Assembly: GCA_013150955.1 (NCBI GenBank)
Contig: JAADJD010000020.1
Coordinates: 206,071 to 225,254 of the forward strand
Source: Calditrichota bacterium
Lineage (GTDB): Bacteria; Calditrichota; Calditrichia; RBG-13-44-9; J042
Direction: 5' to 3'
DNA: 19,184 bases
Below, one piece after another: positions 8,192-14,376 of this stretch (the stretch's first letter is position 1; each line of letters starts with the position of its first letter). The notes beneath the pieces are model-generated. The model saw only the letters and a list, made by a program, of their open reading frames with translations. It searched no databases and had not been told where the DNA came from. A program made the translations under genes and the position numbers.

Positions 8192-8842
8192 ATGAAGCGT
8201 TTTGTTGTGGATCAGAATCGTCCTCAGGAGGAAGCGATTCAGCAGGCGGCACAGGCATTGAAAAAAGGGGGCGTGGTGTTGCATCCCACAGAAACCGTGT
8301 ATGGCCTGGCGGCCGTCTTCGATGAACCCTCTGCATTACAGCGGGTGTTGCGTTTAAAAGGCCGGAGCGAACAGCAGCCTTTTTCGCTGATGGTGGATGA
8401 CATCTCGTGGATTTTGAATCTTTCGGGACAATCTGCACCGGAATGTAAGCGGTTTCTTGAGCGCGTGTTCCCCGCACCGCTGACCGTTTTGATTCCCCGC
8501 AAAAAGAAACTTGCAGCCGCCTACTGGAACCAGTTTGAATATCTGGGATTCCGGTTACCGGAGCATCCACTCAGTTTGCGATTGGTTCAGCGGGTTGGGA
8601 AGCCCATCATCACCACCAGCGCCAATCTGACGGGGCAGCCAGCGCCTTCGCGACCGAAGGAAATTGCTCCCGAAATTCGCGATGGAGTGGATGTGTTTCT
8701 GGATGGGGGCGAGACATCCTTCAAGATCCCATCGACGATTGTTAGAATTTCATGGGCGGATGGGCATATCGAATGCGTCCGTTCCGGGGCGGTACCTTTC
8801 GAAAATATTAAAACAATTTTTTTTGAAGAACTTGAAAACTAA
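8192..8842 (+). CDS. tsaC: L-threonylcarbamoyladenylate synthase (TsaC/Sua5/YrdC family)
   Basis: It makes threonylcarbamoyl-AMP from threonine, bicarbonate and ATP, the first step of the universal tRNA modification t6A37. The 216 aa cover the YrdC domain without the extra Sua5 C-terminal domain, so the protein is TsaC-sized. Motifs are PTETVYGLA (32-40), the KGR-x-x-x-QP loop (56-63), PLTVLIP, GFRLPEHP, PIITTSAN (138-145) and STIVR (181-185). Three candidate starts lie together (TTG 8186, ATG 8189, ATG 8192). AGGG at 8181-8184 suits 8192 best. The upstream region is a dispersed repeat and a half copy, so transcription must begin within or just after repeat DNA. The next gene follows after 59 nt. 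Confidence 0.92.
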   Translation: MKRFVVDQNRPQEEAIQQAAQALKKGGVVLHPTETVYGLAAVFDEPSALQRVLRLKGRSEQQPFSLMVDDISWILNLSGQSAPECKRFLERVFPAPLTVLIPRKKKLAAAYWNQFEYLGFRLPEHPLSLRLVQRVGKPIITTSANLTGQPAPSRPKEIAPEIRDGVDVFLDGGETSFKIPSTIVRISWADGHIECVRSGAVPFENIKTIFFEELEN

Positions 8843-8901
8843 ATTAGGCGGTCGAAAATAGGAGTGTTTTGGAACGAAAATGGTTAGGGGCGCGAAGATC
8901 G

Positions 8902-9411
8902 ATGTACAGGATATTGTTTGTTTGCACGGGAAATATTTGCCGCACGCCAATTGCCGAGGCCATTTTGCGGCGTTTTATTCATAAAGAAAAGCTGGAATCC
9001 ATCATGGATGTGGAATCGGCCGGTACCTGGGCCATTGATGGCAATCCGGTTTCGGAAAATACCCGCCTGGTTTGTCAGGAGCATGGTCTGGATGTATCTC
9101 ACCATCGGGCACGCCACATTGATCATTTCATGGTGAAGGAGGCAGATCTTATTCTGTGTATGGCGGAACAGCATAAACTGGATCTATTGACCATTTATCC
9201 CCATTTCCGGAATAAGATCTTTACCCTGAAAGAATTCATGGCCACAGAAAACCACCGCTCGCTGTCGGTAGACGATCCGTATGGACGCAATATCATGGCC
9301 TATCGGAAAACGTTTCAGGAAATTGAGCGAGAAATTCAAAGAATCTGGCCGGAATTAAAGGCACGGGCGTTGCAAAAAGCGCAGTATGTGGCAACCTCCT
9401 CCAATCAATAG
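8902..9411 (+). CDS. Low-molecular-weight protein tyrosine phosphatase (YwlE/Wzb-like)
   Basis: This intact 169-aa phosphatase has nucleophile Cys8 and Arg14 in [10 protein letters not shown], the SAGTWAIDG segment (39-47) and the general acid Asp125 in DDPYG. It removes phosphate from protein tyrosine or, in the YwlE branch, arginine. The residue after Asn11 is Ile, typical of tyrosine phosphatases, whereas YwlE has Thr there. [10 protein letters not shown] and NKIFTLKEF are otherwise YwlE-like. It follows the threonylcarbamoyl-AMP synthase, as ywlE is near ywlC in Bacillus subtilis. Start choice: ATG 8902 gives the usual N-terminus with a distant AGGGG at 8886. TTG 8869, with AGGAG 4 nt upstream, would add 11 residues and cannot be excluded. 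It converges with queC, and their ends overlap by 7 bp. Confidence 0.92.
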   Translation: MYRILFVCTGNICRTPIAEAILRRFIHKEKLESIMDVESAGTWAIDGNPVSENTRLVCQEHGLDVSHHRARHIDHFMVKEADLILCMAEQHKLDLLTIYPHFRNKIFTLKEFMATENHRSLSVDDPYGRNIMAYRKTFQEIEREIQRIWPELKARALQKAQYVATSSNQ

Positions 9412-10112
9412 GTGTAAACCGGTCGTTCCCTGTAAGGGATGGGATCTTCCACGCCTAATTTTTGAAAGGCACGCAGGCGCAGTGCGCAGCTGTCGCAAAT
9501 CCCACAGGCAACATCTTCCCGCTGGTAACATGACCAGGTGAGATGCAGGGGGGCATGAAGCTCCAGGCCTTTCTGAACAATTTCAAATTTTTTCATGTGG
9601 ATGAGCGGGGTATGAATGGTTAGGTGAGTTTCCGGTCGAGTCCCCAGTTCAATGACCCGATTAAAGGCCTGAAAGAAGGGCAGGCGGCAATCCGGATATC
9701 CGGATGAATCCTCCTCCACTGCTCCAATAAAAATGGCGCGCGCCCCCAGAACTTCTCCCCAGCTAACCGCAATCGACAGTAAATGGGCATTTCGAAACGG
9801 TACGTAAGATGTGGGAATGTCCTGCGATTGCAAATTGGCCCGCGACACCGGAATGGTTTCGTCCGTTAAAGAGGAACCGCCAATTTTTTTCAAATGGGCC
9901 AGGGAGGTCACCAGTCGTCGGGATGGGGGGACTTTATAGTAATCGCAAATATCCTCAAATGCCTGCAATTCCCGTTTTTCCGTTCTCTGACCATAATTCA
10001 CGTGAAGCATGGCCAGTTCGTGGGTTTGGGCAGCGATGGCAGCCGTCACGCAGCTGTCCAATCCACCACTCACCAGTACCACTGCAAGGTCTCGCGATTT
10101 TTTTGCCGACAT
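9405..10112 (-). CDS. queC: QueC, 7-cyano-7-deazaguanine (preQ0) synthase
   Basis: It converts 7-carboxy-7-deazaguanine to preQ0 using ATP and ammonia. The 235-aa chain has the PP-loop SGGLDS (15-20), the HVNYGQRT segment (37-44), [11 protein letters not shown] and a zinc site of C195, C203, C206 and C209 in [18 protein letters not shown] 10112 is preceded on the minus strand by GAGGG at normal spacing. It is the last gene of queE-queD-queC, 33 nt after queD. No terminator separates it from the convergent phosphatase gene, whose last 7 bp it overlaps, so the two transcripts must run into each other or end inside coding DNA. Confidence 0.96.
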   Translation of the reverse strand: MSAKKSRDLAVVLVSGGLDSCVTAAIAAQTHELAMLHVNYGQRTEKRELQAFEDICDYYKVPPSRRLVTSLAHLKKIGGSSLTDETIPVSRANLQSQDIPTSYVPFRNAHLLSIAVSWGEVLGARAIFIGAVEEDSSGYPDCRLPFFQAFNRVIELGTRPETHLTIHTPLIHMKKFEIVQKGLELHAPLHLTWSCYQREDVACGICDSCALRLRAFQKLGVEDPIPYRERPVYTY

Positions 10113-10145
10113 GGAACATCCCTCATTTTAACCATTCCATTTTAC

Positions 10146-10610
10146 TCATCCAGAGTAATCAGGATTCCCGGATTCTGGCCTGAGCGCCAGTGAGACTTCG
10201 GCGAACTCCTCCGGTGTTTCATACAAAAGGATGCGCAAAACATGCAGATTGGGGAAGGTTTCGAGAACCGGACGAATTCGCTGTGCAAAGTAATGGGCAA
10301 TGTTTTCCACGGTGGAGTGGAAATCAACAAAACAAACTTTCAGACCGGACTGTTTTAAAAAATCTCTGGCCAGTTCATCATCCTGCGAGCACATAAAAGC
10401 ATGATCCATCTCATCCACAATGGGTTGAATCAGATCCCGCAGATCGAAAAAATCGATGACCATGCCGTTGTCCTGAATTTCACCTTCCACCTCGACAATC
10501 ATTTTGTACGAATGCCCGTGAAAATTCTGACAGCCACTCTGATGATAGGGGATGCGATGCCCCATTTCCCAGCGAAACGTCTGCGCCACTCTGGCCAATC
10601 GCTTTGTCAT
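10146..10610 (-). CDS. queD: QueD, 6-carboxytetrahydropterin synthase
   Basis: It converts dihydroneopterin triphosphate to 6-carboxy-5,6,7,8-tetrahydropterin, the substrate for QueE. The 154 aa carry zinc ligands His18, His31 and His33 (MGHRIPY, FHGHSY), the catalytic Cys27 (SGCQNFHGH), MVIDFFDLRD (50-59), the Asp69-His70 pair (EMDHAF) and STVENIA (99-105). Start choice: ATG 10610 with AAGGG 8 nt upstream on the minus strand. Longer in-frame starts would run into queE in another frame and have no family support. It is 25 nt after queE and 33 nt before queC. No GTP cyclohydrolase (folE), which provides the upstream pterin, is in the window. Confidence 0.96.
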   Translation of the reverse strand: MTKRLARVAQTFRWEMGHRIPYHQSGCQNFHGHSYKMIVEVEGEIQDNGMVIDFFDLRDLIQPIVDEMDHAFMCSQDDELARDFLKQSGLKVCFVDFHSTVENIAHYFAQRIRPVLETFPNLHVLRILLYETPEEFAEVSLALRPESGNPDYSG

Positions 10611-10635
10611 GCCGTTGTCCCTTCTCCTGTTGAAG

Positions 10636-11343
10636 TTAAACGCCTCTCCGATTCGGATCCCAGATGTATTTGTGCAGTTGTAATTGAAATCGAATGTTGG
10701 GAAAGTTTGCCTGCAACCGATCCTCCAGCATCCAGGAAACCAGGGTAACGGGTTCCAGCCATTCAAACACCGGTGATAGCAGAATTGCATGGACTTTCTG
10801 GTGTAGGTTGTGGGTGCGGATGAAATCCTTTGCCCATTCGTAATCGTCCCGGTTGCCCACAACAAATTTTACTTCATCGTGAGGCAACAGGTAATTCACG
10901 TTTTCGATCAAATTCTTATGCACCATCTGGCTGGATGGGCATTTGAAATCCACAATTTTAATGACCCGCTGATCCACCCGTTGCAGCGAACGACTGCCGC
11001 CGGTTTCCAGCAGCACCTCGTAGTCCAGGTCGCAAAGCTGGCGCATGAGTGGAAATACGCCGGGCTGCAGGAGCGGTTCGCCACCGGTAATTTCTACCGT
11101 GCGGCAATTGTATTGCTTTATCCGTTCAAGAATCCCGGAAAGTGAAATGGGTTCTCCCTCATAAAATGCGTATGCGGTATCGCAATACACGCAGCGCAAA
11201 TTGCAGTAAGTTAAACGGACGAACACACACGGTTTGCCCGCGTGGGTGGACTCCCCCTGGATGCTGTAAAAAATCTCGTTGATCATCAGAGTCGACTCAT
11301 CGACTCTGGGTTTGACCCGGTGTTTTAAATGACGGGTTTGCAT
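10636..11343 (-). CDS. queE: QueE, 7-carboxy-7-deazaguanine synthase (radical SAM)
   Basis: This radical SAM enzyme rearranges 6-carboxytetrahydropterin to 7-carboxy-7-deazaguanine. Visible motifs are INEIFYSIQGES, the 4Fe-4S cluster motif C-x3-C-x2-C in TYCNLRCVYCDTAYAF, and EITGGEPLLQP, which binds SAM. VLLETGGS and VDFKCPSS follow. The start is not settled. ATG 11343 is annotated; TTG 11367 would add 8 residues. ATG 11286 gives the N-terminus closest to the family, with the first cluster Cys at residue 28. None has a good ribosome binding site. A perfect 9-bp hairpin (11287-11308) sits directly before ATG 11286. It heads the queE-queD-queC operon. Confidence 0.95.
   Translation of the reverse strand: MQTRHLKHRVKPRVDESTLMINEIFYSIQGESTHAGKPCVFVRLTYCNLRCVYCDTAYAFYEGEPISLSGILERIKQYNCRTVEITGGEPLLQPGVFPLMRQLCDLDYEVLLETGGSRSLQRVDQRVIKIVDFKCPSSQMVHKNLIENVNYLLPHDEVKFVVGNRDDYEWAKDFIRTHNLHQKVHAILLSPVFEWLEPVTLVSWMLEDRLQANFPNIRFQLQLHKYIWDPNRRGV
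11287..11308 (-). other. Perfect 9-bp hairpin at the queE start region
   Basis: CAGAGTCGA (11287-11295) pairs with 11300-11308 across a 4-nt loop. The stem ends one base before the internal ATG 11286. If translation starts there, the hairpin would cover the ribosome-binding region; if translation starts at 11343, it is only coding sequence. Confidence 0.4.
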
Positions 11344-11516
11344 TGGCTGCGAAAATTCTTTTTTCAAGTTTTATGCAATTATTTCCATTGTATAATCATG
11401 ATCCTAAGCGATACTTCAAGCATCCCGACCCATCCAACGGGCTAATTTAACCTTTTTTCGTTGGGGAAAGCAACCCGGAAAAGAAGCGACACTTTCGGTC
11501 TGGTTCACAAGCTCAA

Positions 11517-11672
11517 TCCAAATTATGCATCAAACGGCGAATCACGCGAGTGAATCTAAAACATCTCCACAAAATAGCGAACAGACACTGGGACGCATTT
11601 TTGTCCGGAATGCATTTTACGTTTTTTATTCGAGCGTATTCGTGTAATTCGTAGACGAATGCAACATGTGGG
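11517..11672 (+). repeat. Dispersed palindromic element, copy B' (inverted, diverged)
   Basis: It starts tccaaattatgcatcaaac and ends with cgtgtaattcgtag-acgaatgcaac, the reverse complement of the arms of the other copies. The peptide reading on the plus strand is STK-stop-R, later THF and IRVIRR, with an in-frame TAG and several changes. It faces copy B across about 140 bp. Confidence 0.75.
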
Positions 11673-11811
11673 GCAAATTCCCTTTGCAGGGAATGGTTGC
11701 TCCTGCAGACGAATGGGGATGATAAACCAGGTGCGGAAAAGAAGGTCTTGCTACGCAAGATGGAAATGGGCTTGCAGTAACCCGGATACAAATCTCCCAA
11801 TGCAAAAATTG
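11673..11811. other. Unassigned spacer between two inverted repeat copies
   Basis: There is no gene. Two small hairpins are visible: ATTCCC-tttgca-GGGAAT (11677-11694) and TCTTGC-tac-GCAAGA (11746-11760). No T-run follows either. Purpose unknown. The rest of the gap to queE (11344-11516) shows nothing certain. Confidence 0.4.
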
Positions 11812-11975
11812 AACCCAGATTAAGCATTAGACAACGAATTACACGAATTAACACAAATAAAATTAATTGAATAGCTTGAATTATATCTGGATGAAAATGT
11901 GTTTCGAGGTTCATTCGTGATTTGATTGATATTTTTGGTTTCATTCGCGCGATTTGCGGTTTAATGCATTTTTTG
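11812..11975 (-). repeat. Dispersed palindromic element, copy B
   Basis: Left arm aacccagattaagcattag then aattacacgaattaac; right arm ttcattcgcgcgatttgcgg then tttaatgcatt. The minus-strand peptide from 11944 is open (MKPKISIKSRMNLETHF, later LIRVIRCLMLNLG) and matches copy A residue by residue at most positions. Confidence 0.85.
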
Positions 11976-12014
11976 CATTAATTTTCACAAATGTTTGGAG
12001 AAACAAAATTCCAT

Positions 12015-12689
12015 TCAAAGGAGATGTGCCAGCTTTTGTTGAATAAATTGCCAGAAAATTTGTGCATTCTTCAAACTCATCTGCCAGCCTGCTTTCAAAA
12101 ATGCGTCGATTCCGGCTCCCCGAACCTCCAGTGCCGACAGGGTAAGCCCGATGAAGAACAGATTTCCCAGTAAGATGACAACCAGTGAAAAAATCACTCC
12201 CGTTGTTTGAATATCCGGCTGCGAGGGGTGCACCTCGGAAAACAAAGGAACAAGGTGAAACATCAGGAAAAATCCCAGAAGGAAGTTGAGCACATCATCG
12301 TAGTGAGGAACAATCAAAAATTTTAACAGGATGATGAACAGCACCGGTAGGGGAAAGATGTAGGGAGCCAGGGCGATAACAAAATTGCCGCCTTCTACGG
12401 TAACCTGTCCCCCGCGATTGCGAAAGGCATTCAACGATCGCACGCGCTTGAAAAAAAGCAGGGCAAAAACCGCATGGGTGAGCTCGTGTTCCACGATTGA
12501 CCAGAACGGAGCACGCCGGGAAAGATAAATCCGCCACAATAAACCGTAAACACCAACGCCTGCAAGAAACGGCCAGTTGGATTTCCAGCGGGAAAGAAAT
12601 GGAGGGATCAGCTCGATCAATGCCTGACCAAAACCACTCAATGCCACCAGCGCCGCAAAAAAGAACACGATCTTAACGAATCTTTCCAT
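12015..12689 (-). CDS. M50-like (S2P-type) membrane metalloprotease, putative
   Basis: This 224-aa membrane protein has about five to six hydrophobic segments (roughly 5-25, 38-55, 73-82, 104-127, 135-151 and 163-185). The HExxH zinc motif HELTH (68-72) lies at the start of the third segment, with Glu69 as the catalytic base. HPSQPDIQTTG (154-164) may give the third ligand (Asp159), as the later Asp does in site-2 proteases. That fits the M50B-like peptidases, which cleave inside membranes. There is no PDZ domain, and the substrate is unknown. ATG 12689 has a weak ribosome binding site. It is divergent from the DUF1232 gene with 57 bp between, so the pair may share a control region. No terminator is seen before repeat copy B. 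Confidence 0.7.
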   Translation of the reverse strand: MERFVKIVFFFAALVALSGFGQALIELIPPFLSRWKSNWPFLAGVGVYGLLWRIYLSRRAPFWSIVEHELTHAVFALLFFKRVRSLNAFRNRGGQVTVEGGNFVIALAPYIFPLPVLFIILLKFLIVPHYDDVLNFLLGFFLMFHLVPLFSEVHPSQPDIQTTGVIFSLVVILLGNLFFIGLTLSALEVRGAGIDAFLKAGWQMSLKNAQIFWQFIQQKLAHLL

Positions 12690-12746
12690 GAAAAATTGCT
12701 TTATCCGTATGAGCCTCTTATTTTTTATAGGTCAATTTAAAGGGCA

Positions 12747-13181
12747 GTGACTCCGAAAGTCCAGATGAAAATCGAGAATCTCCGGGAAGAATTCGAGAAA
12801 GTTAAGCAACGGGCAGATACCATTGCCAGGGAGGAACCGCGGCTGGAACACCTTATCCGGGAAGCTACTGAAAAGGCTCGCCGTCATCGGGATGAGCTGC
12901 AAAAATTATGGAGCAATCTCCAATGGCTGCTCCGGATGCTGGATGCTTATCGCAGGGGGCACTATCGGGAAGTTCCCTGGCGGGTCATCCTGTATGCGGC
13001 AGCGGCCATTTTGTATTTCTTGAATCCCATGGATCTGGTACCGGACTTTTTAACCGGCATCGGTTTTGTGGACGATGCCACCGTGCTGGCACTGGTGGTA
13101 AAGGCCATTCACGACGAACTGGAGCGGTTTAAACAGTGGTATACCCGGCAAAGTACGGCTGCCAGAAAACCCACCGACTGA
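12747..13181 (+). CDS. DUF1232 (YkvA-like) membrane protein with N-terminal coiled coil
   Basis: This 144-aa protein begins with a highly charged helix (about 5-60, MKIENLREEFEKVKQRADTI onward). It then has the DUF1232 signature at about 78-118: RVILYAAAAILYFLNPMDLV, then PDF-x-GIGF-x-DDATV. The family is a short hydrophobic hairpin of unknown function, often in the inner membrane. The N-terminal coiled coil is longer than the minimal family and suggests oligomers. The start is uncertain. GTG 12747 is annotated because it is the longest; its AAAGGG is only about 2 nt upstream. ATG 12765 is a good alternative. It is divergent from the M50-like gene, and no terminator is certain after the stop. 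Confidence 0.8.
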   Translation: MTPKVQMKIENLREEFEKVKQRADTIAREEPRLEHLIREATEKARRHRDELQKLWSNLQWLLRMLDAYRRGHYREVPWRVILYAAAAILYFLNPMDLVPDFLTGIGFVDDATVLALVVKAIHDELERFKQWYTRQSTAARKPTD

Positions 13182-13415
13182 ATGTCTAAGCTGTTGAGCA
13201 TCTTCAAAACGCGTATTTTACAGTTCCCTGTCAAAGAATTTCCGGGCAAAGGAAATTGTGAAAAGGCATTTTTTTGATTTTTTCAAACAGATCGATCGGT
13301 CTCATCGCTTTCACCTGACCATTTTGTGAACAGATAGAGGATGCACCGCACAATAGCCCGTTAACCTGAATTTACCCAAAAGGATTCTTTTTGCGAAATT
13401 AAACCGGCATAAATG

Positions 13416-13582
13416 AACCCAGATTAAGCAATAGCCTACGAATGACACGAATGAACACAAATAAAACCAATAAAATACATTGGATTGTGTCTGAATGAAA
13501 ATGTGTTTCAGGGTTTATTCGAGATTTTGTAGATATTTTTTGGTTTCATTCGCGTGATTCGCGGTTTATTGCATAATTTGGG
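13416..13582 (-). repeat. Dispersed palindromic element, copy C
   Basis: A full 167-bp copy. The outer arms are strongly complementary: aacccagattaagcaatag at the left, and gcggtttattgcataatttg at the right. About 30 of the outer 38 positions pair, by eye. The minus-strand peptide (MKPK, then a shift, then RINPETHFHSD and FIRVIRRLLLNLG) is broken by one extra base in an A/T run. Its first 110 bp are nearly identical to copy D at 17901. Confidence 0.88.
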
Positions 13583-13666
13583 ATGAATCCATCCCGGAAA
13601 GATGTGACCTGAAATTGTATGGAAATGACAATTTTTGCCCCGATTAAAAATGGCCACCTCTTTTTC

Positions 13667-13695
13667 TTGAATTCCATCCTGATTTCGCTTATCTT
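13667..13695 (+). promoter_or_regulatory. Candidate sigma-70-type promoter of the molybdenum hydroxylase operon
   Basis: TTGAAT (13667-13672) and TATCTT (13690-13695), each four of six, are separated by 17 bp. Transcription would start near 13703, 38 nt before ATG 13741, just after repeat copy C. Confidence 0.4.
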
Positions 13696-13740
13696 CCGGT
13701 TAGATTGAACGTGGTATTCAAAAGAGGAGGCCTGATTGAC

Positions 13741-14373
13741 ATGCCTGTAAAAAAGGGATCATCGGGAATATCCCGCCGGGATTTTTTAAAGGGAATGGGA
13801 ACCACCATTTTGAGCACCGCGGTCGTCACCGGTGGTGGGCTGGTGCCGGACAGTGCCACGGCAGCCTTACTGGACGACACGGTTGAGACCATTTCGGGCA
13901 GGGTGAAAATATCCCTTCGGGTCAACCATAAGGTCTATTCCGTTGCGGTGGAACCACGAACCACGTTGCTGGAGGTTTTGCGGGAACGGCTGGGACTGAC
14001 CGGTGCCAAACCGGCCTGTAATCGCGGAGAATGCGGTGCCTGTACGGTTCTGGTGGATAATCAACCCATGCTGGCCTGCAGCCTGCTGGCGGTAGATGTT
14101 CGCGATGCAGACATAATCACTGTGGAAGGATTGTCCACAGACGACACCCTCACTGCTGTCCAGAAAGCCTTCGTGGAAAAGGATGGGTTGATGTGCGGCT
14201 TCTGCACACCGGGATTTGTGGTCGCTGCAACGGCACTTCTCCAGAAAAATCCCAATCCCAGTTTGTCCGAAATTAAACAGGGATTATCTGGAAACCTCTG
14301 CCGTTGCGCAGCCTATCCTAAAATTTTTGAAGCTGTTCAACAAGCAGCCAGAACGATGCAAAGGGGGAAATAA
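13741..14373 (+). CDS. Tat-exported 2Fe-2S subunit of a molybdenum hydroxylase
   Basis: This 210-aa small subunit of the xanthine dehydrogenase/aldehyde oxidase family carries two 2Fe-2S clusters. The N-terminus has a twin-arginine signal (SRRDFLKGMG, 11-20, then a hydrophobic stretch and an Ala-rich end near 42), so the enzyme should work outside the cytoplasm. Cluster ligands are C93, C98, C101 and C113 in the ferredoxin-like domain, and C152, C155, C187 and C189 in the helical domain (MCGFCTPG, NLCRCAAYP). It passes electrons between the molybdenum site and FAD or an outside acceptor. AGAGGAGG at 13722-13730 lies 10 nt before ATG 13741. The small-subunit Tat signal is as in E. coli PaoA. 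The Mo subunit starts 3 nt after its stop. Confidence 0.94.
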   Translation: MPVKKGSSGISRRDFLKGMGTTILSTAVVTGGGLVPDSATAALLDDTVETISGRVKISLRVNHKVYSVAVEPRTTLLEVLRERLGLTGAKPACNRGECGACTVLVDNQPMLACSLLAVDVRDADIITVEGLSTDDTLTAVQKAFVEKDGLMCGFCTPGFVVAATALLQKNPNPSLSEIKQGLSGNLCRCAAYPKIFEAVQQAARTMQRGK

Positions 14374-14376
14374 GCG

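Larger units (their letters stand above)
13182..13740. other. Gene-free gap before the molybdenum hydroxylase operon
   Basis: No coding sequence is supported. It holds a 7-bp hairpin (13237-13257) with a T-run only 10 nt later, repeat copy C (13416-13582), and a promoter candidate (13667-13695). Confidence 0.6.

Noticed and set aside
11389-11419. Possible queE promoter on the minus strand (TTGAAG and TATACA), and a perfect TATAAT on the plus strand
   Set aside because: The minus-strand spacing is 19 bp with a weak -10. The plus-strand TATAAT has no -35 partner and no gene downstream.
11344-11516. preQ1 riboswitch before queE
   Set aside because: I could not recognise the pseudoknot pattern or a conserved A-rich tail in the short leader; a covariance-model search would be needed to be sure.
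13237-13275. Possible terminator after the DUF1232 gene (AATTTCC/GGAAATT stem, later T-run)
   Set aside because: The T-run starts about 10 nt after an A/T-rich 7-bp stem, so it does not fit an intrinsic terminator well.
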